DNA from: an uncultured Saprospiraceae bacterium
GTDB taxonomy: Bacteria > Bacteroidota > Bacteroidia > Chitinophagales > Saprospiraceae
Length of the DNA stretch: 64,000 bases
Reading direction: 5' to 3'
Assembly: GCA_937944245.1 (NCBI GenBank)
Contig: CALDYY010000072.1
Coordinates: forward strand, 1 to 64,000
Below are positions 18,701 to 26,940 of this stretch, in pieces. Position numbers and translations under genes: made by a program. The notes under the pieces were generated by a model. That model saw nothing but the letters and a program-made list of their open reading frames with translations, had not been told where the DNA came from and searched no databases. Position 1 is the stretch's first letter; the number at the start of each line of letters is the position of its first letter.

Positions 18701-19776
18701 TTAAAATCATATTTATAGAATTTATCACCACGAAATCCAAACAAGACGTACTCATTAGTTGAAAACATGGTTCTCACATGTTTTTTATCTTTAAGCGGTA
18801 AACTTTGGAATTTTTTTTCATCAAGATTGGTGTAAATGACTCCTAATTTATTTGATACCCAAAGTGTGTTTGTACCATCTTTATAGATACAATTTAGATT
18901 GTTATTGGAAAGTGTGTATTGGACTTCATCAATAAAAGTTTCGGCTTTTGTGAAAATCTTGTCGCCTAATTTGAAATTTATTAATCCATCACTAGAGGTA
19001 GATAACCATAAATCATTATCATTACCTTCAGCCATGCAAAGTATATTTGATTTTTCTAAACTTTGGATTGACGTAAGCTCATTCCCTACCAACAAGTACA
19101 AACCTTGTGCACCACCGACCCATATCTCCCCTTTATTAGTGACTGTAATCGTATTAAAATTCTTATTTTCTGAACCATTTACCAAGACATAGTTATTTTG
19201 TTGTTCTATCCAAAGTCCATTATTGGCGGCATAAATAACGTCTCCGTTTTTACGTACTTTAATTTTTCTTATGCCAAAGCCTGTTAAGGGATTTTGCATA
19301 ATTTCCACATTAAATGATTGATCTTTTTCAACTACTGTTAGTAAACCTTGATTTGTAGCCACTAAAATATTGCCATCAGCCGTTTGGGTAATGTCATTAA
19401 TTAGTTTAAAATTACTAGGAATAACTACTCTTCTCATTATTCCGTCCTCAAGGGTGTAATAATTTAAGCCATACCCATCCGTTCCTACCCAAATACGCTT
19501 TTTGTTGTCTTCAAAAAGACATCGAATCCTATTACTAGATAAACTTAATTTATTTTCATTGTCGTGAAAGAAGTTTTCGACGCTGTAACCATCAAATCTA
19601 TTTAATCCATCATAAGTCCCCATCCAAATGAACCCCTCTGAATCTTGAATTATAGAACTTACATCATGTTGAGATAAACCATCTTGAACAGTCAGTGTAT
19701 TGAAATGTAGTCTTTGCCCAAGTGCATAGGCATACGTCAAAACAAGAAATATACCACTGATTGAATACCTAAACAT
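15790..19776 (-). CDS. Hybrid two-component system regulator (HTCS) of the PUL
   Basis: One-protein sensor-regulator of 1328 residues. It has a signal peptide (1-20), two seven-bladed propellers of Reg_prop repeats (about 25-690; repeated GxIWxGT and DGLNRF patterns), a Y_Y_Y Ig-like domain (about 690-755), a membrane helix (about 762-783), HisKA with DIAHEFKTPLSL (H820), HATPase (about 915-1030; NAFKYT, DNGKGIP), a receiver with phospho-acceptor D1121 (ITDVMMPELNG) and an AraC-type DNA-binding end (about 1220-1320). HTCS proteins bind a glycan breakdown product in the periplasm and switch on their own PUL. It is on the same strand as SusCD pair B but separated from it by a terminator and a 254-bp gap with its own inverted repeat. 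It is the only PUL-type regulator in the window, so it probably controls all three units. Confidence 0.95.
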   Translation of the reverse strand: MFRYSISGIFLVLTYAYALGQRLHFNTLTVQDGLSQHDVSSIIQDSEGFIWMGTYDGLNRFDGYSVENFFHDNENKLSLSSNRIRCLFEDNKKRIWVGTDGYGLNYYTLEDGIMRRVVIPSNFKLINDITQTADGNILVATNQGLLTVVEKDQSFNVEIMQNPLTGFGIRKIKVRKNGDVIYAANNGLWIEQQNNYVLVNGSENKNFNTITVTNKGEIWVGGAQGLYLLVGNELTSIQSLEKSNILCMAEGNDNDLWLSTSSDGLINFKLGDKIFTKAETFIDEVQYTLSNNNLNCIYKDGTNTLWVSNKLGVIYTNLDEKKFQSLPLKDKKHVRTMFSTNEYVLFGFRGDKFYKYDFKTKSEKSIDLPENAKPFKVDTLNGKLHLATTSGLFREENLSRNAFIRAPIFDDPNQDKSLIVTSFCRDRFGHYYFGTLKGLIYKTKNQTSFINQLFEDLESLRNVRVFTLKVDNVENCVWVGTISDGLFKINLDEKGRILSMERYNEQMVGAYNIPNNSIWCFYQDKEGALYIGTDTGLLLKKSNQSQIVPVQIENIKNKKIMGILADDASDLWLSNSQGIIWYSPKSGYTKKFNSHDGLLTNTFTEAISRNKNGELFFGNLLGINYFKSGALQYNQYPSKISFTKLIVNNVPIQVNQKLSGSTVLTKTLNNSNHLHFNHKQNDFAIQFSSTNYANVRVNKYRYKLKNYDKDWIEVSNNNRFASYSNIPSGNYEFVVEANNPTGEWSGHPKTITIKIQPAPWNTWWAYVLYFIISSTIIFTLLYFWLNKEKLRNQVELSKLKNEQEKEINELKLTFFTDIAHEFKTPLSLVIGPIEDLIRGNISVKHREFCYHVLSRNTNRMLHLINQLLDFRKISSGINILKISSGDICTQIRDIAGYFDWEAKNSNINFRTITPDSFLCYFDKDIVEKVVFNVLSNAFKYTPFGGIIEIELKPIWKNDLEYVIIAIKDNGKGIPQEDKRKIFERHFHGKERSSSGIGLHLSETLVHAHKGEISVSDSAIGGTEFMITLPVSYNAFTINEFLSTEDMTPEVRKNYLLSDMPESFVDIAADQKEKILIVEDDLDLRKYLKNVLLADYSVIEASNGKEGLELAIKELPDIIITDVMMPELNGIELCNLIKKNILISHIPVLMLTAKTGDEFSDIGLRAGAWDYISKPFNSYQLLQKLKNIISTRNNFRQHLKNGSIEKTKNNYVSYDQKFIQNAKEVISRKISDPDFSVEALAKELGLSRMQLHRKINALIGQSSTAFINSIRINTAINMFDKGCDRVQEAMYAVGITSYAHFIILFKKEKGMTPSKYIENLKEQVVKPTS

Positions 19777-19814
19777 AGTCTTGGATGAAAAGAATTTGTT
19801 AACAATTTTTTGTT

Positions 19815-19873
19815 TTACATAGATTAATGTCTAACTCAAAACAGTAGAATATTAAGATAGACAATCTATGTAA
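19815..19873. promoter_or_regulatory. Inverted repeat upstream of the HTCS gene
   Basis: Arms TTACATAGATT(AAT)GTCT at 19815-19832 and AGACAATCTATGTAA at 19859-19873 are complementary over 15 bases, apart from a 3-base insertion in the left arm, around a 26-base centre. It lies 39-97 bp before the HTCS start codon. Each arm contains the TACAT word found twice in the promoters of units A and B. An autoregulatory binding site is a reasonable guess. A long-looped hairpin is the alternative. Confidence 0.45.
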
Positions 19874-19942
19874 GAATAAATGTACAAAATAAGTTTGTAT
19901 GTCGAATAAAAAATTTGAATTTTCAAAGAACTATAAATAAAA

Positions 19943-19965
19943 ATGGGGATATTTTACATCCCCAT
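19943..19965 (-). terminator. Rho-independent terminator after SusD (unit B)
   Basis: Perfect 8-bp stem ATGGGGAT/ATCCCCAT with a 7-base loop. On the minus strand it is followed by TTTTATTTA. It lies 66 bp after the SusD stop and upstream of the HTCS gene, so it should separate SusCD transcription from the regulator. Confidence 0.8.
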
Positions 19966-20030
19966 CTATAAACTTTCTAGTATTGTATTAAGCTCAGCTA
20001 TAACTAAAATTTCATGCTTAAATCACATAA

Positions 20031-21548
20031 CTACTTTATTCTAAATCCTTTAGGATTTTGTTCCAATTTACTCAAATTGATAGATGAGAAAGGTATAGGT
20101 GCAATATATTGAGCTTCCGTAGGCTGTCTCAATAAGGTAACCGGCTCTGCTGGGTCTCTTTTAGCTGCCATTTCTGCTACCCTCTCTGTTCTAACTAAGT
20201 CAAACCATCTTTTGTATTCCCCAGCTAACTCCCAACCTTTTTCATCAACAATTTCGTTTGGCGTTGCAGAAGTGACATCCACTGTTGGATTTGCAACTGC
20301 AAAAGGTAAACCAGCAGCCCTTCTTCGTACTTGATTTAAAGCCTCCAAAGAACTTGCATTTTGTCCGCCTCCTCGTGCTTGAGCCTCTGCATGGATGAGG
20401 AGTACCTCAGCGTATCTGTAAAGTTCTATTGGTCTAAATGAGGCAGGTCTTGGTCCGAATGTTAAATCTTCGGCTAACACAAATTTCCTGTACATTGGAT
20501 GCGCTCTATCTGATTTATCCCAAGGTGTTGTGGCTGGATTTTTATTGGTGATTACGCCGCCAGTAATTACCCTATTAGGAATGTCCAACAAGAATGTGAA
20601 ATTTTTTCTCGGTCCTTCTGGGAAGTCTCTGAAAAATTGTAATTCAGGAAAGCAATCAGAAAATCCAAGTCCTTGGTGAAATGTAAAAGCAGTTGCCATT
20701 TCACCAGTAATGCTTTTATCTGTCGCATATCTTAGCGAAAAGATAGTTTCTTTACTTTGACCACCAGCCAGTGTCCATAATTGCTCAATAGGTAGAAGTG
20801 TGTAATAATTGTAATCAATAACTTCTTTTGCTTTTGCAGCTGCTAATGGATATTTACTGGCATCTTTTACAGGCCAGCCCGCCCAAGTGAGGTATAAGTC
20901 TGCCAATATAGTTTTTGCAAATCCAGCAGAGGCTCGCCCTACTTCTTCTGTACCCGGTTTAGGTAAAGATTGCTCCGCGATTAGCAAGTCGCTTTCAATT
21001 AACTGATAATTTTGCAAAACCGTAGCACGCTCTTCTTTTCCAGTAGGTAATACGCCATCCACAATCAACGGTACATTACCATACGTTTTTACCAACTGCA
21101 AATAGCATAACGCTCTAAAAACCCTAGCCTCCGCATCAGCTAGGTCAACCACTGCCTTTGGGGCTTTTGAAGTTTTAAGACCGTCTATAAGTGTGTTACA
21201 GTAATATATCGTTCTCCAATAAAAATCCCAAGCATGAGGTAGCCATATAATATCGGCATTTTCTCCATTACCATAATCAAATCGGTCAAAAACCCTTAGA
21301 GGAGCTTTATTTCCTCCTATCCATGTAGTGATGTCGTCAGCCCCATAGGTTGCTGTTCTAGTAAAGTGGGGTCTGATGTGCATGTTAAGTAAATTCCTAT
21401 ATATTGGAGCTACATTTGCAGCTACGTCTCCAGCATTATTGAGCTGTCCTACGGTCAATAAGCTACTGGTATCTTCTTCTAGTTTTAGACAAGATTGATT
21501 TGAAAAAATCAGTAATGTTAGTATGATAAGTTTAGCAAAATATTTCAT
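20031..21548 (-). CDS. SusD/RagB-type glycan-binding lipoprotein (pair B)
   Basis: Surface lipoprotein of 505 residues with lipobox Cys at C20 (NQSCLKLEED). It has SusD features: helical TPR-like core with ARVFRALCYLQLVKTYGNVPLI (about 142-163), LYRYAEVLLIHAEAQARGG (about 375-393), the WELAGEYKRWFDLVRT segment and the C-terminal IAPIPFSSINLSKLEQNPKG motif. It belongs to a different SusD branch from the pair A protein, so the two transport systems probably handle different fragments. It is encoded 21 bp after its SusC partner and is followed by a strong terminator. Confidence 0.95.
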   Translation of the reverse strand: MKYFAKLIILTLLIFSNQSCLKLEEDTSSLLTVGQLNNAGDVAANVAPIYRNLLNMHIRPHFTRTATYGADDITTWIGGNKAPLRVFDRFDYGNGENADIIWLPHAWDFYWRTIYYCNTLIDGLKTSKAPKAVVDLADAEARVFRALCYLQLVKTYGNVPLIVDGVLPTGKEERATVLQNYQLIESDLLIAEQSLPKPGTEEVGRASAGFAKTILADLYLTWAGWPVKDASKYPLAAAKAKEVIDYNYYTLLPIEQLWTLAGGQSKETIFSLRYATDKSITGEMATAFTFHQGLGFSDCFPELQFFRDFPEGPRKNFTFLLDIPNRVITGGVITNKNPATTPWDKSDRAHPMYRKFVLAEDLTFGPRPASFRPIELYRYAEVLLIHAEAQARGGGQNASSLEALNQVRRRAAGLPFAVANPTVDVTSATPNEIVDEKGWELAGEYKRWFDLVRTERVAEMAAKRDPAEPVTLLRQPTEAQYIAPIPFSSINLSKLEQNPKGFRIK

Positions 21549-21569
21549 AAGACTAATTTTTAATTTTTT

Positions 21570-24500
21570 TTAAAATGAAATTGTTAAACCAAATGTGACG
21601 GAACGATTGATAGGGTAGGAGTTATAATCAATCCCTACATCAGCATCTTGATTATTGACTGATAGCGGCGTTGCCGTTGATTCTGGATCAAAACCAGTAT
21701 ATTTGGTGAGAATAAATACATTTTCAACACTAGCGTAAATTCTGCATTTACTCAAACCTACCTTACTCAAAAGTTCATCACCTACGTTGTAGCTTAACGC
21801 AATGTTCTTCAAGTTTGTGTAAGAACCGTCCTCTACAAATTGGGAAGACAAAATTTGTGTTCCATTTCTGCTGGAAGGTATATTGCTAGGATTGGTCGGC
21901 GTCCATCTATTATTGAAATCAGCATGTACAGCGTGAAACTGTTCCGCACCTAAGCCCATTAATCTAGCTCTTTGTAAATTGTATATTTGATTGCCTTGAG
22001 CACCTGTGAACAGAAAGTTTAAGTTCCAATTTTTAAAATTGACATCCCAGTTCCAACCCCAAACATAATCTGCATTACCATCTCCAATTGTTGTAATATC
22101 ATCCGTAGTGATTTTTCCATCAGGAATGCCATTTGGACCACTCACATCTCTATATTTGGCTTGTCCAGGAGTACCGTCAGTTTCTCCTGTTTGATAAACA
22201 CCTTCAAAGATGTAACCTCTAAATGAACTTATGGGTAACCCAACTTCTACTCTTGTGGGGTTAACAGGAAAAGTATTTTCTCTAATTCTGTCGCCCACTT
22301 CAATTGCTTTTACATCATCAAATAATGCCAATACTTTATTCTTGTTGCTCGCCAAACTTAGTGTAGCGTTGATACTCCAATTTTTGTTTTGGATTATTCT
22401 CGTACCTAATGTCGCTTCAAATCCTTTGTTTTCGACTTCACCTGCATTCACAAATTTACGAGTTGGACCAACAAAAGAGGGTAGTTGGGTATCCAACAAC
22501 AAATCAGTGGTATTTTTTTTGTAGTAATCGAAAGATAAGGTGATAGCGGATTCATAAAGTCCTAAGTCAAATCCCGCATTAATCTGCGCTGTTTTTTCCC
22601 ATGTTAAATCTGGATTAGCCACTCTGTTTGAAGGAGCTACCCCCGTTGACAAAGTGCCGTTGAATGGATAATTAATCGCTTGATTTATTACTGCTCGTGA
22701 GCGAGTACCAAAAACACCAATAGCTTGGTTACCCACTTGCCCATAACTTACTCTGAATTTTAGGTTATCAATGGTCTCAATATTTTTAAGGAAAAGTTCC
22801 TCAGATACCCTCCAAGCTAAGGATGCTGATGGAAAATATCCCCATTTATTATTTTGAAAAACGCTAGTTCCATCTGCTCGCATAGATAATGTCAATAAGT
22901 ATTTATTGTACAATGAATAGTTGATACGTCCTAAAAATGATTCCAATTCTCTATTTGACTCTCTGGTGTCGGTACGCTGCACTGCTGCGATGGACAAATC
23001 TTTATAGGTTACTAAATCTGTAAAAAAGTTACTAGCTTCCAAAATGGCTGTATTACTTCTCTCTTGAACCATTTCGTGAATTGCATCAATCTTGATATTA
23101 TTATTTTTGTTAATGTCAAAATTATATGTGAGTCTATTGGTGTTGAATAAATTTGTAGCATAGAGATTTTCTACCGTAGCCAAACCATTCCTTGAAGAAA
23201 TAATGGGCTGGTATCTGTTGTTTTGTCTAAGATTATTTACAACGCCTGCCGAGCTATTTAAAACAAGATTTTTGGTAATCTGGTAATTAAAGTATCCCGT
23301 AATATTCAGTCGGTTTAAATTATTATTCCTAGAATTGAAATTAGGAGCAATTAATGGGTTAACTTGTGAAGTAGCTACATTTTTTAATGAATTAAAATTG
23401 TAGTTACCATCTTTGTCAAAGGCTGGAGTAGTAGGGTCAAACGAAAGACCAACACCCAAGTCTGCTCTTTCACCCTCTAACACCTCATTGCGCACGTTAA
23501 AGTTTAAACCTACTTTAACTTTCTGGTTAAGTTTTGTATTAAAATTAGCCCTTAAGTTTAAGCGTCTAAAATATTGGTCGAGCACAGTTCCTGTTGTCTC
23601 ATAAAAATTACCTGAAATATAATAATCTGTACTTTCATTACCGCCACTGGCAGCAATTTGAGCATTATTAAATCTAGCTGTTTGGAACAATCGTTTTTGC
23701 CAATCTTCGCCCCCATTTGTACGTAGTGCATCAAGTTCTGCTTGGGAATAGGCTTGTGAAAACGGCAGGTTTGGATCATTTGGATCTCTACCTTCTGCAA
23801 AATTTACACCGAGAGCAAAATCGTACGCATTCATTAATGGTAACTTTTGAGTGACATCGGCATATCCCGAAAAAGCATCAATCGTAATTTTGGCTTTGCC
23901 TTTGCTGCCGCTTTTGGTAGTGATTAAGACCACTCCATTGGCTCCTCTTGTTCCATAGATAGCTGTAGCCGAAGCATCTTTTAACACTTCCATAGAAGCT
24001 ATATCATTCACATTGACTGCCGATATATCAACAAACTGACCATCTACAACATACAGCGGCTCGTTGCCTCCTGTAATGGAGTTGGCACCTCTAATGCGTA
24101 TTTTAAAGCCACCTCCAGGTGCACCACTTGTCTGGGTAACTTGTACACCTGCCGCTCTACCCTGCAATGCTTGGCTTACATTGTTTAATGGTTGTTTATC
24201 AAAATCCTTCGCCGAAATAGATGTTAAAGCCCCCGTCAAATCACTTCTTCTGGCTGTACCATACCCAACCACAACTACTTCGTCTAATTTTGTGGCATCT
24301 TCTACTAATGATACATCAATAGTGGTTTGGTTATCCACTACTTTTTCGACAGTTTTAAATCCCAAAAAGCTAAAAATAAGTGTTTGTCCTGATGAAGCAT
24401 TGATAGTGTATTGACCATCAATATCAGTAATAGTCCCCTGAGAAGTACCTTTTACAATAATACTTACACCAGGCATTGTTTCGCCATCAGCATTGGAGGT

Positions 24501-24602
24501 AACTTTTCCTTGTATGGTCATTTGACTAAATGCGGATGAGAAACCAAAAAGCAAAATTTGAGCAACCCAAAGTTGTTTTTTTAGTAAATAATTTTTTTTC
24601 AT
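21570..24602 (-). CDS. SusC/RagA-type TonB-dependent glycan transporter (pair B)
   Basis: Outer-membrane transporter of 1010 residues. It has a signal peptide (about 1-27), a carboxypeptidase-regulatory-like domain (about 29-105), a TonB-box-like VVVVGYGTARRSDLTG (about 112-127), a plug with LKDASATAIYGTRGANG, a beta-barrel and a C-terminal aromatic strand (GLTISF). It partners the SusD just downstream. It is the second gene of unit B, 144 bp after the GH110 gene. That gap is AT-rich and shows no obvious terminator, so co-transcription with partial independent initiation is possible. Confidence 0.95.
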   Translation of the reverse strand: MKKNYLLKKQLWVAQILLFGFSSAFSQMTIQGKVTSNADGETMPGVSIIVKGTSQGTITDIDGQYTINASSGQTLIFSFLGFKTVEKVVDNQTTIDVSLVEDATKLDEVVVVGYGTARRSDLTGALTSISAKDFDKQPLNNVSQALQGRAAGVQVTQTSGAPGGGFKIRIRGANSITGGNEPLYVVDGQFVDISAVNVNDIASMEVLKDASATAIYGTRGANGVVLITTKSGSKGKAKITIDAFSGYADVTQKLPLMNAYDFALGVNFAEGRDPNDPNLPFSQAYSQAELDALRTNGGEDWQKRLFQTARFNNAQIAASGGNESTDYYISGNFYETTGTVLDQYFRRLNLRANFNTKLNQKVKVGLNFNVRNEVLEGERADLGVGLSFDPTTPAFDKDGNYNFNSLKNVATSQVNPLIAPNFNSRNNNLNRLNITGYFNYQITKNLVLNSSAGVVNNLRQNNRYQPIISSRNGLATVENLYATNLFNTNRLTYNFDINKNNNIKIDAIHEMVQERSNTAILEASNFFTDLVTYKDLSIAAVQRTDTRESNRELESFLGRINYSLYNKYLLTLSMRADGTSVFQNNKWGYFPSASLAWRVSEELFLKNIETIDNLKFRVSYGQVGNQAIGVFGTRSRAVINQAINYPFNGTLSTGVAPSNRVANPDLTWEKTAQINAGFDLGLYESAITLSFDYYKKNTTDLLLDTQLPSFVGPTRKFVNAGEVENKGFEATLGTRIIQNKNWSINATLSLASNKNKVLALFDDVKAIEVGDRIRENTFPVNPTRVEVGLPISSFRGYIFEGVYQTGETDGTPGQAKYRDVSGPNGIPDGKITTDDITTIGDGNADYVWGWNWDVNFKNWNLNFLFTGAQGNQIYNLQRARLMGLGAEQFHAVHADFNNRWTPTNPSNIPSSRNGTQILSSQFVEDGSYTNLKNIALSYNVGDELLSKVGLSKCRIYASVENVFILTKYTGFDPESTATPLSVNNQDADVGIDYNSYPINRSVTFGLTISF

Positions 24603-24746
24603 TGTTTTAAATGCTTTTACGTTAAGTTTAAATTGTGAAAAATCAAAAGCTGCTTTACTAGGACTGTAATGGTTAACCCATCTTGATTAATGTATTTTAG
24701 TTCTAGATAACATTGTTCCTTTCTCAAACTTAGGTTTATGGCTTAT

Positions 24747-26690
24747 TCAAGGGTTTTTACTAAAGGCATCGCCATTCACTACTTTTACATTGGTTGACTT
24801 CGGGTCTATTGATATTGTACCCTTTTTCCCATCCAGACTTTTGTAAGTGTTTCCTTTAATGACTACATTGTTGCAGTTGATGATTTGCACATTTTTGGCA
24901 TTAGGGAATATTGGCTTGTACGTATTGGTTTGAATTATTTGGTTATTTTCAAAAATTAACCCATCAACAGACATAGCAACTAATATGGAATGGTCAAACG
25001 TTTTAATGACATTATTTCTAATCGTAATATTCTTGCTGTATTTGCCTTCAAAATTATCTACGTCCACATATTGAGGGTCTATTAAAAATATAGCTTGTGC
25101 ACCATTACCTCCATAGACACAATTTTCGATTACATTATCTTCTATGAGTAAGTCATTACAAGGACTTGATTCGTTCCACAAATTCAAATCTCCTGTGATT
25201 CTAAAGCATGCCATTTGAGAGGAAAGGTGATTTTTTCTTACGATAGCTTTCTTGGAAGTTTTGATGATAAAACTTCTAGCCCTATTATTTCTTACTATAT
25301 TTTTTTCTATTATTGCTGAAGCCTGCCAAGATAAGTTTTCCACACCGTCATAAAGGGCTACTTTACCTGTAATTGCTTTGTCAAATGTAATTAAGGTTAT
25401 CTTTTCATTTATCCTTTTCACTCTTTTTAGTATGAGCGGTTCTGTGGTGGGTTGTAAGTTTTTCTGATCTACAATTTGCACCGTATCGCCAGCCTCACCA
25501 AATAAAAAACCATTTTGATGTGGATGGTAAGTTTCTACGGCGAGGGTATAATCGTCAATAATTTTATTCACTCTTACGTAAGTGCCGTGTATATTCGTCG
25601 CATCATCAAGCATGTTTTCAAAAGTGCAATTTCTGATAATGATAGTACCCTTTACATTACAAAAGTGAGTAGCATCAGCAGTGGCAGTAATCATTCTTCC
25701 AGAACCTTTTCTCAATACGACATTAAACCCATCAAGCGTAATATCTTCTGACCTTTCAGCAATCAACCCCATTGCGCCTGCATGGTAAACATTAATGTCT
25801 TTAAATTCTAGGTTTTTAGATTTCAATACTCTGAACGCAGGGCTAGTCCTGTTTTCTAAATAGTCGCCTTTACCAACCAATACTGAACCAATAGGAGGAA
25901 GTTTTTTGATTGAAGTTGAAATCCGAACCAATCCTTTTGCTAGTTCTTCTGCTCTAACGCCTCTTTCAGGTATAGCATATTGGTTCGTGTGATACAATGG
26001 AGCCATTGTCTTTGGGTCCCAAAATATATTCTCACCAATCTCTAAATTGTCGTGTTCCCAAAAGGCAAATCGTTTACCATACTTTCTTTCATATGGAGAA
26101 TCTTCTCTTTCCAAACAAAGGTATAAATGTCCAAATTCAACAGTGTATGGTGTTTTGATTGCTATATCAAAAGTGTTTTTATCGGCATCAGTGGCTACTA
26201 CTAATCCTTCTAATGTAAATGGAACTTCCCAGTCTATGTTTAGATTAGTAATTTTAATATTGCTACAATGCTCAATCATAAATGGCACCATTCTGCCATG
26301 GAAAATAAAATCTGAACCATTCCCATCTATCACGAAATTATGAAAACCAATCAGTGGGAATGCGGTGCGCTTCAAGCCATTATCATTATTGGTGATTTCA
26401 CAAAACCGCTCGGGTGCGAAGGTAGGGTAGAAATGGTAAGTACCTTTTGGAAAAACCAAAGTGCTAATCCCTTCTTCCTTACACTGCTCAAGGGCAGCAA
26501 CCACGATTTCAGTTACATCCTTAGCTTCGGAGATGTTAAAATGTTTTAAGTCAAGGACTTTTTGACCATAACTTACAAACACTTGGCTTAAGAAAATGAA
26601 ACCAAAAATTATTAGTTTGATGGAGATGAATGTGGGGAATCGAAGAGATACATTTTCCGCATGGACAATTTTACTTGCTCTGTTTACCAT
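24747..26690 (-). CDS. GH110 family alpha-1,3-galactosidase (copy B)
   Basis: A 647-residue paralogue of the first GH110, colinear with a two-residue offset. It has a long basic N-terminus and hydrophobic signal segment (about 20-40), then the beta-helix. The catalytic-region motifs are intact: ADATHF (D339) and LDDATNIHGTY (D362, D363). Its place at the head of unit B mirrors that of copy A at the head of unit A, and the promoters match. The two genes form an inverted repeat at roughly 80 percent DNA identity by eye around the centre of the PUL. The paralogues may differ in tolerance for sulfated or branched galactose (inference). Both start codons sit about 45 bp after a comparable -7 box. 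Confidence 0.85.
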   Translation of the reverse strand: MVNRASKIVHAENVSLRFPTFISIKLIIFGFIFLSQVFVSYGQKVLDLKHFNISEAKDVTEIVVAALEQCKEEGISTLVFPKGTYHFYPTFAPERFCEITNNDNGLKRTAFPLIGFHNFVIDGNGSDFIFHGRMVPFMIEHCSNIKITNLNIDWEVPFTLEGLVVATDADKNTFDIAIKTPYTVEFGHLYLCLEREDSPYERKYGKRFAFWEHDNLEIGENIFWDPKTMAPLYHTNQYAIPERGVRAEELAKGLVRISTSIKKLPPIGSVLVGKGDYLENRTSPAFRVLKSKNLEFKDINVYHAGAMGLIAERSEDITLDGFNVVLRKGSGRMITATADATHFCNVKGTIIIRNCTFENMLDDATNIHGTYVRVNKIIDDYTLAVETYHPHQNGFLFGEAGDTVQIVDQKNLQPTTEPLILKRVKRINEKITLITFDKAITGKVALYDGVENLSWQASAIIEKNIVRNNRARSFIIKTSKKAIVRKNHLSSQMACFRITGDLNLWNESSPCNDLLIEDNVIENCVYGGNGAQAIFLIDPQYVDVDNFEGKYSKNITIRNNVIKTFDHSILVAMSVDGLIFENNQIIQTNTYKPIFPNAKNVQIINCNNVVIKGNTYKSLDGKKGTISIDPKSTNVKVVNGDAFSKNP

Positions 26691-26741
26691 AAAGAAGAAG
26701 AATAGCTTATAATTTAATTTAAACTGCGAACTAAAACTACG

Positions 26742-26806
26742 TAAAGGTATGTAGCAATTTTAAAACCAATGTTTTCATATGTAGCATAGCGTTACTGTAA
26801 TGTAAC
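26742..26806 (-). promoter_or_regulatory. Promoter and candidate HTCS operator of PUL unit B
   Basis: Read on the minus strand: two TACAT words 21 bp apart (bases 26804-26800 and 26783-26779), then TTG (26769-26767), a 17-bp spacer and the -7 box TACCTTTA (26749-26742), 52 bp from the GH110 start. The architecture is superimposable on 210-274. A third TACAT overlaps the -7 box. The sulfatase operon starting at 26941 runs the other way, so the same sites could also serve it. A TATTTTTG box at 26856-26863 is a possible -7 for that operon but has no good -33 partner. Confidence 0.65.
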
Positions 26807-26940
26807 ATTTGCAATTTTTTTTGGTATTCGTTATTAAATTCTTTTTGTAGAAAGTTATTTTTGAGATGAGTTGAAAGTGTTGTAGGGTAGAAATGTTTAA
26901 ATAGACTCAAATTTGTTAATTAATCATAAAAATTGTTTTA

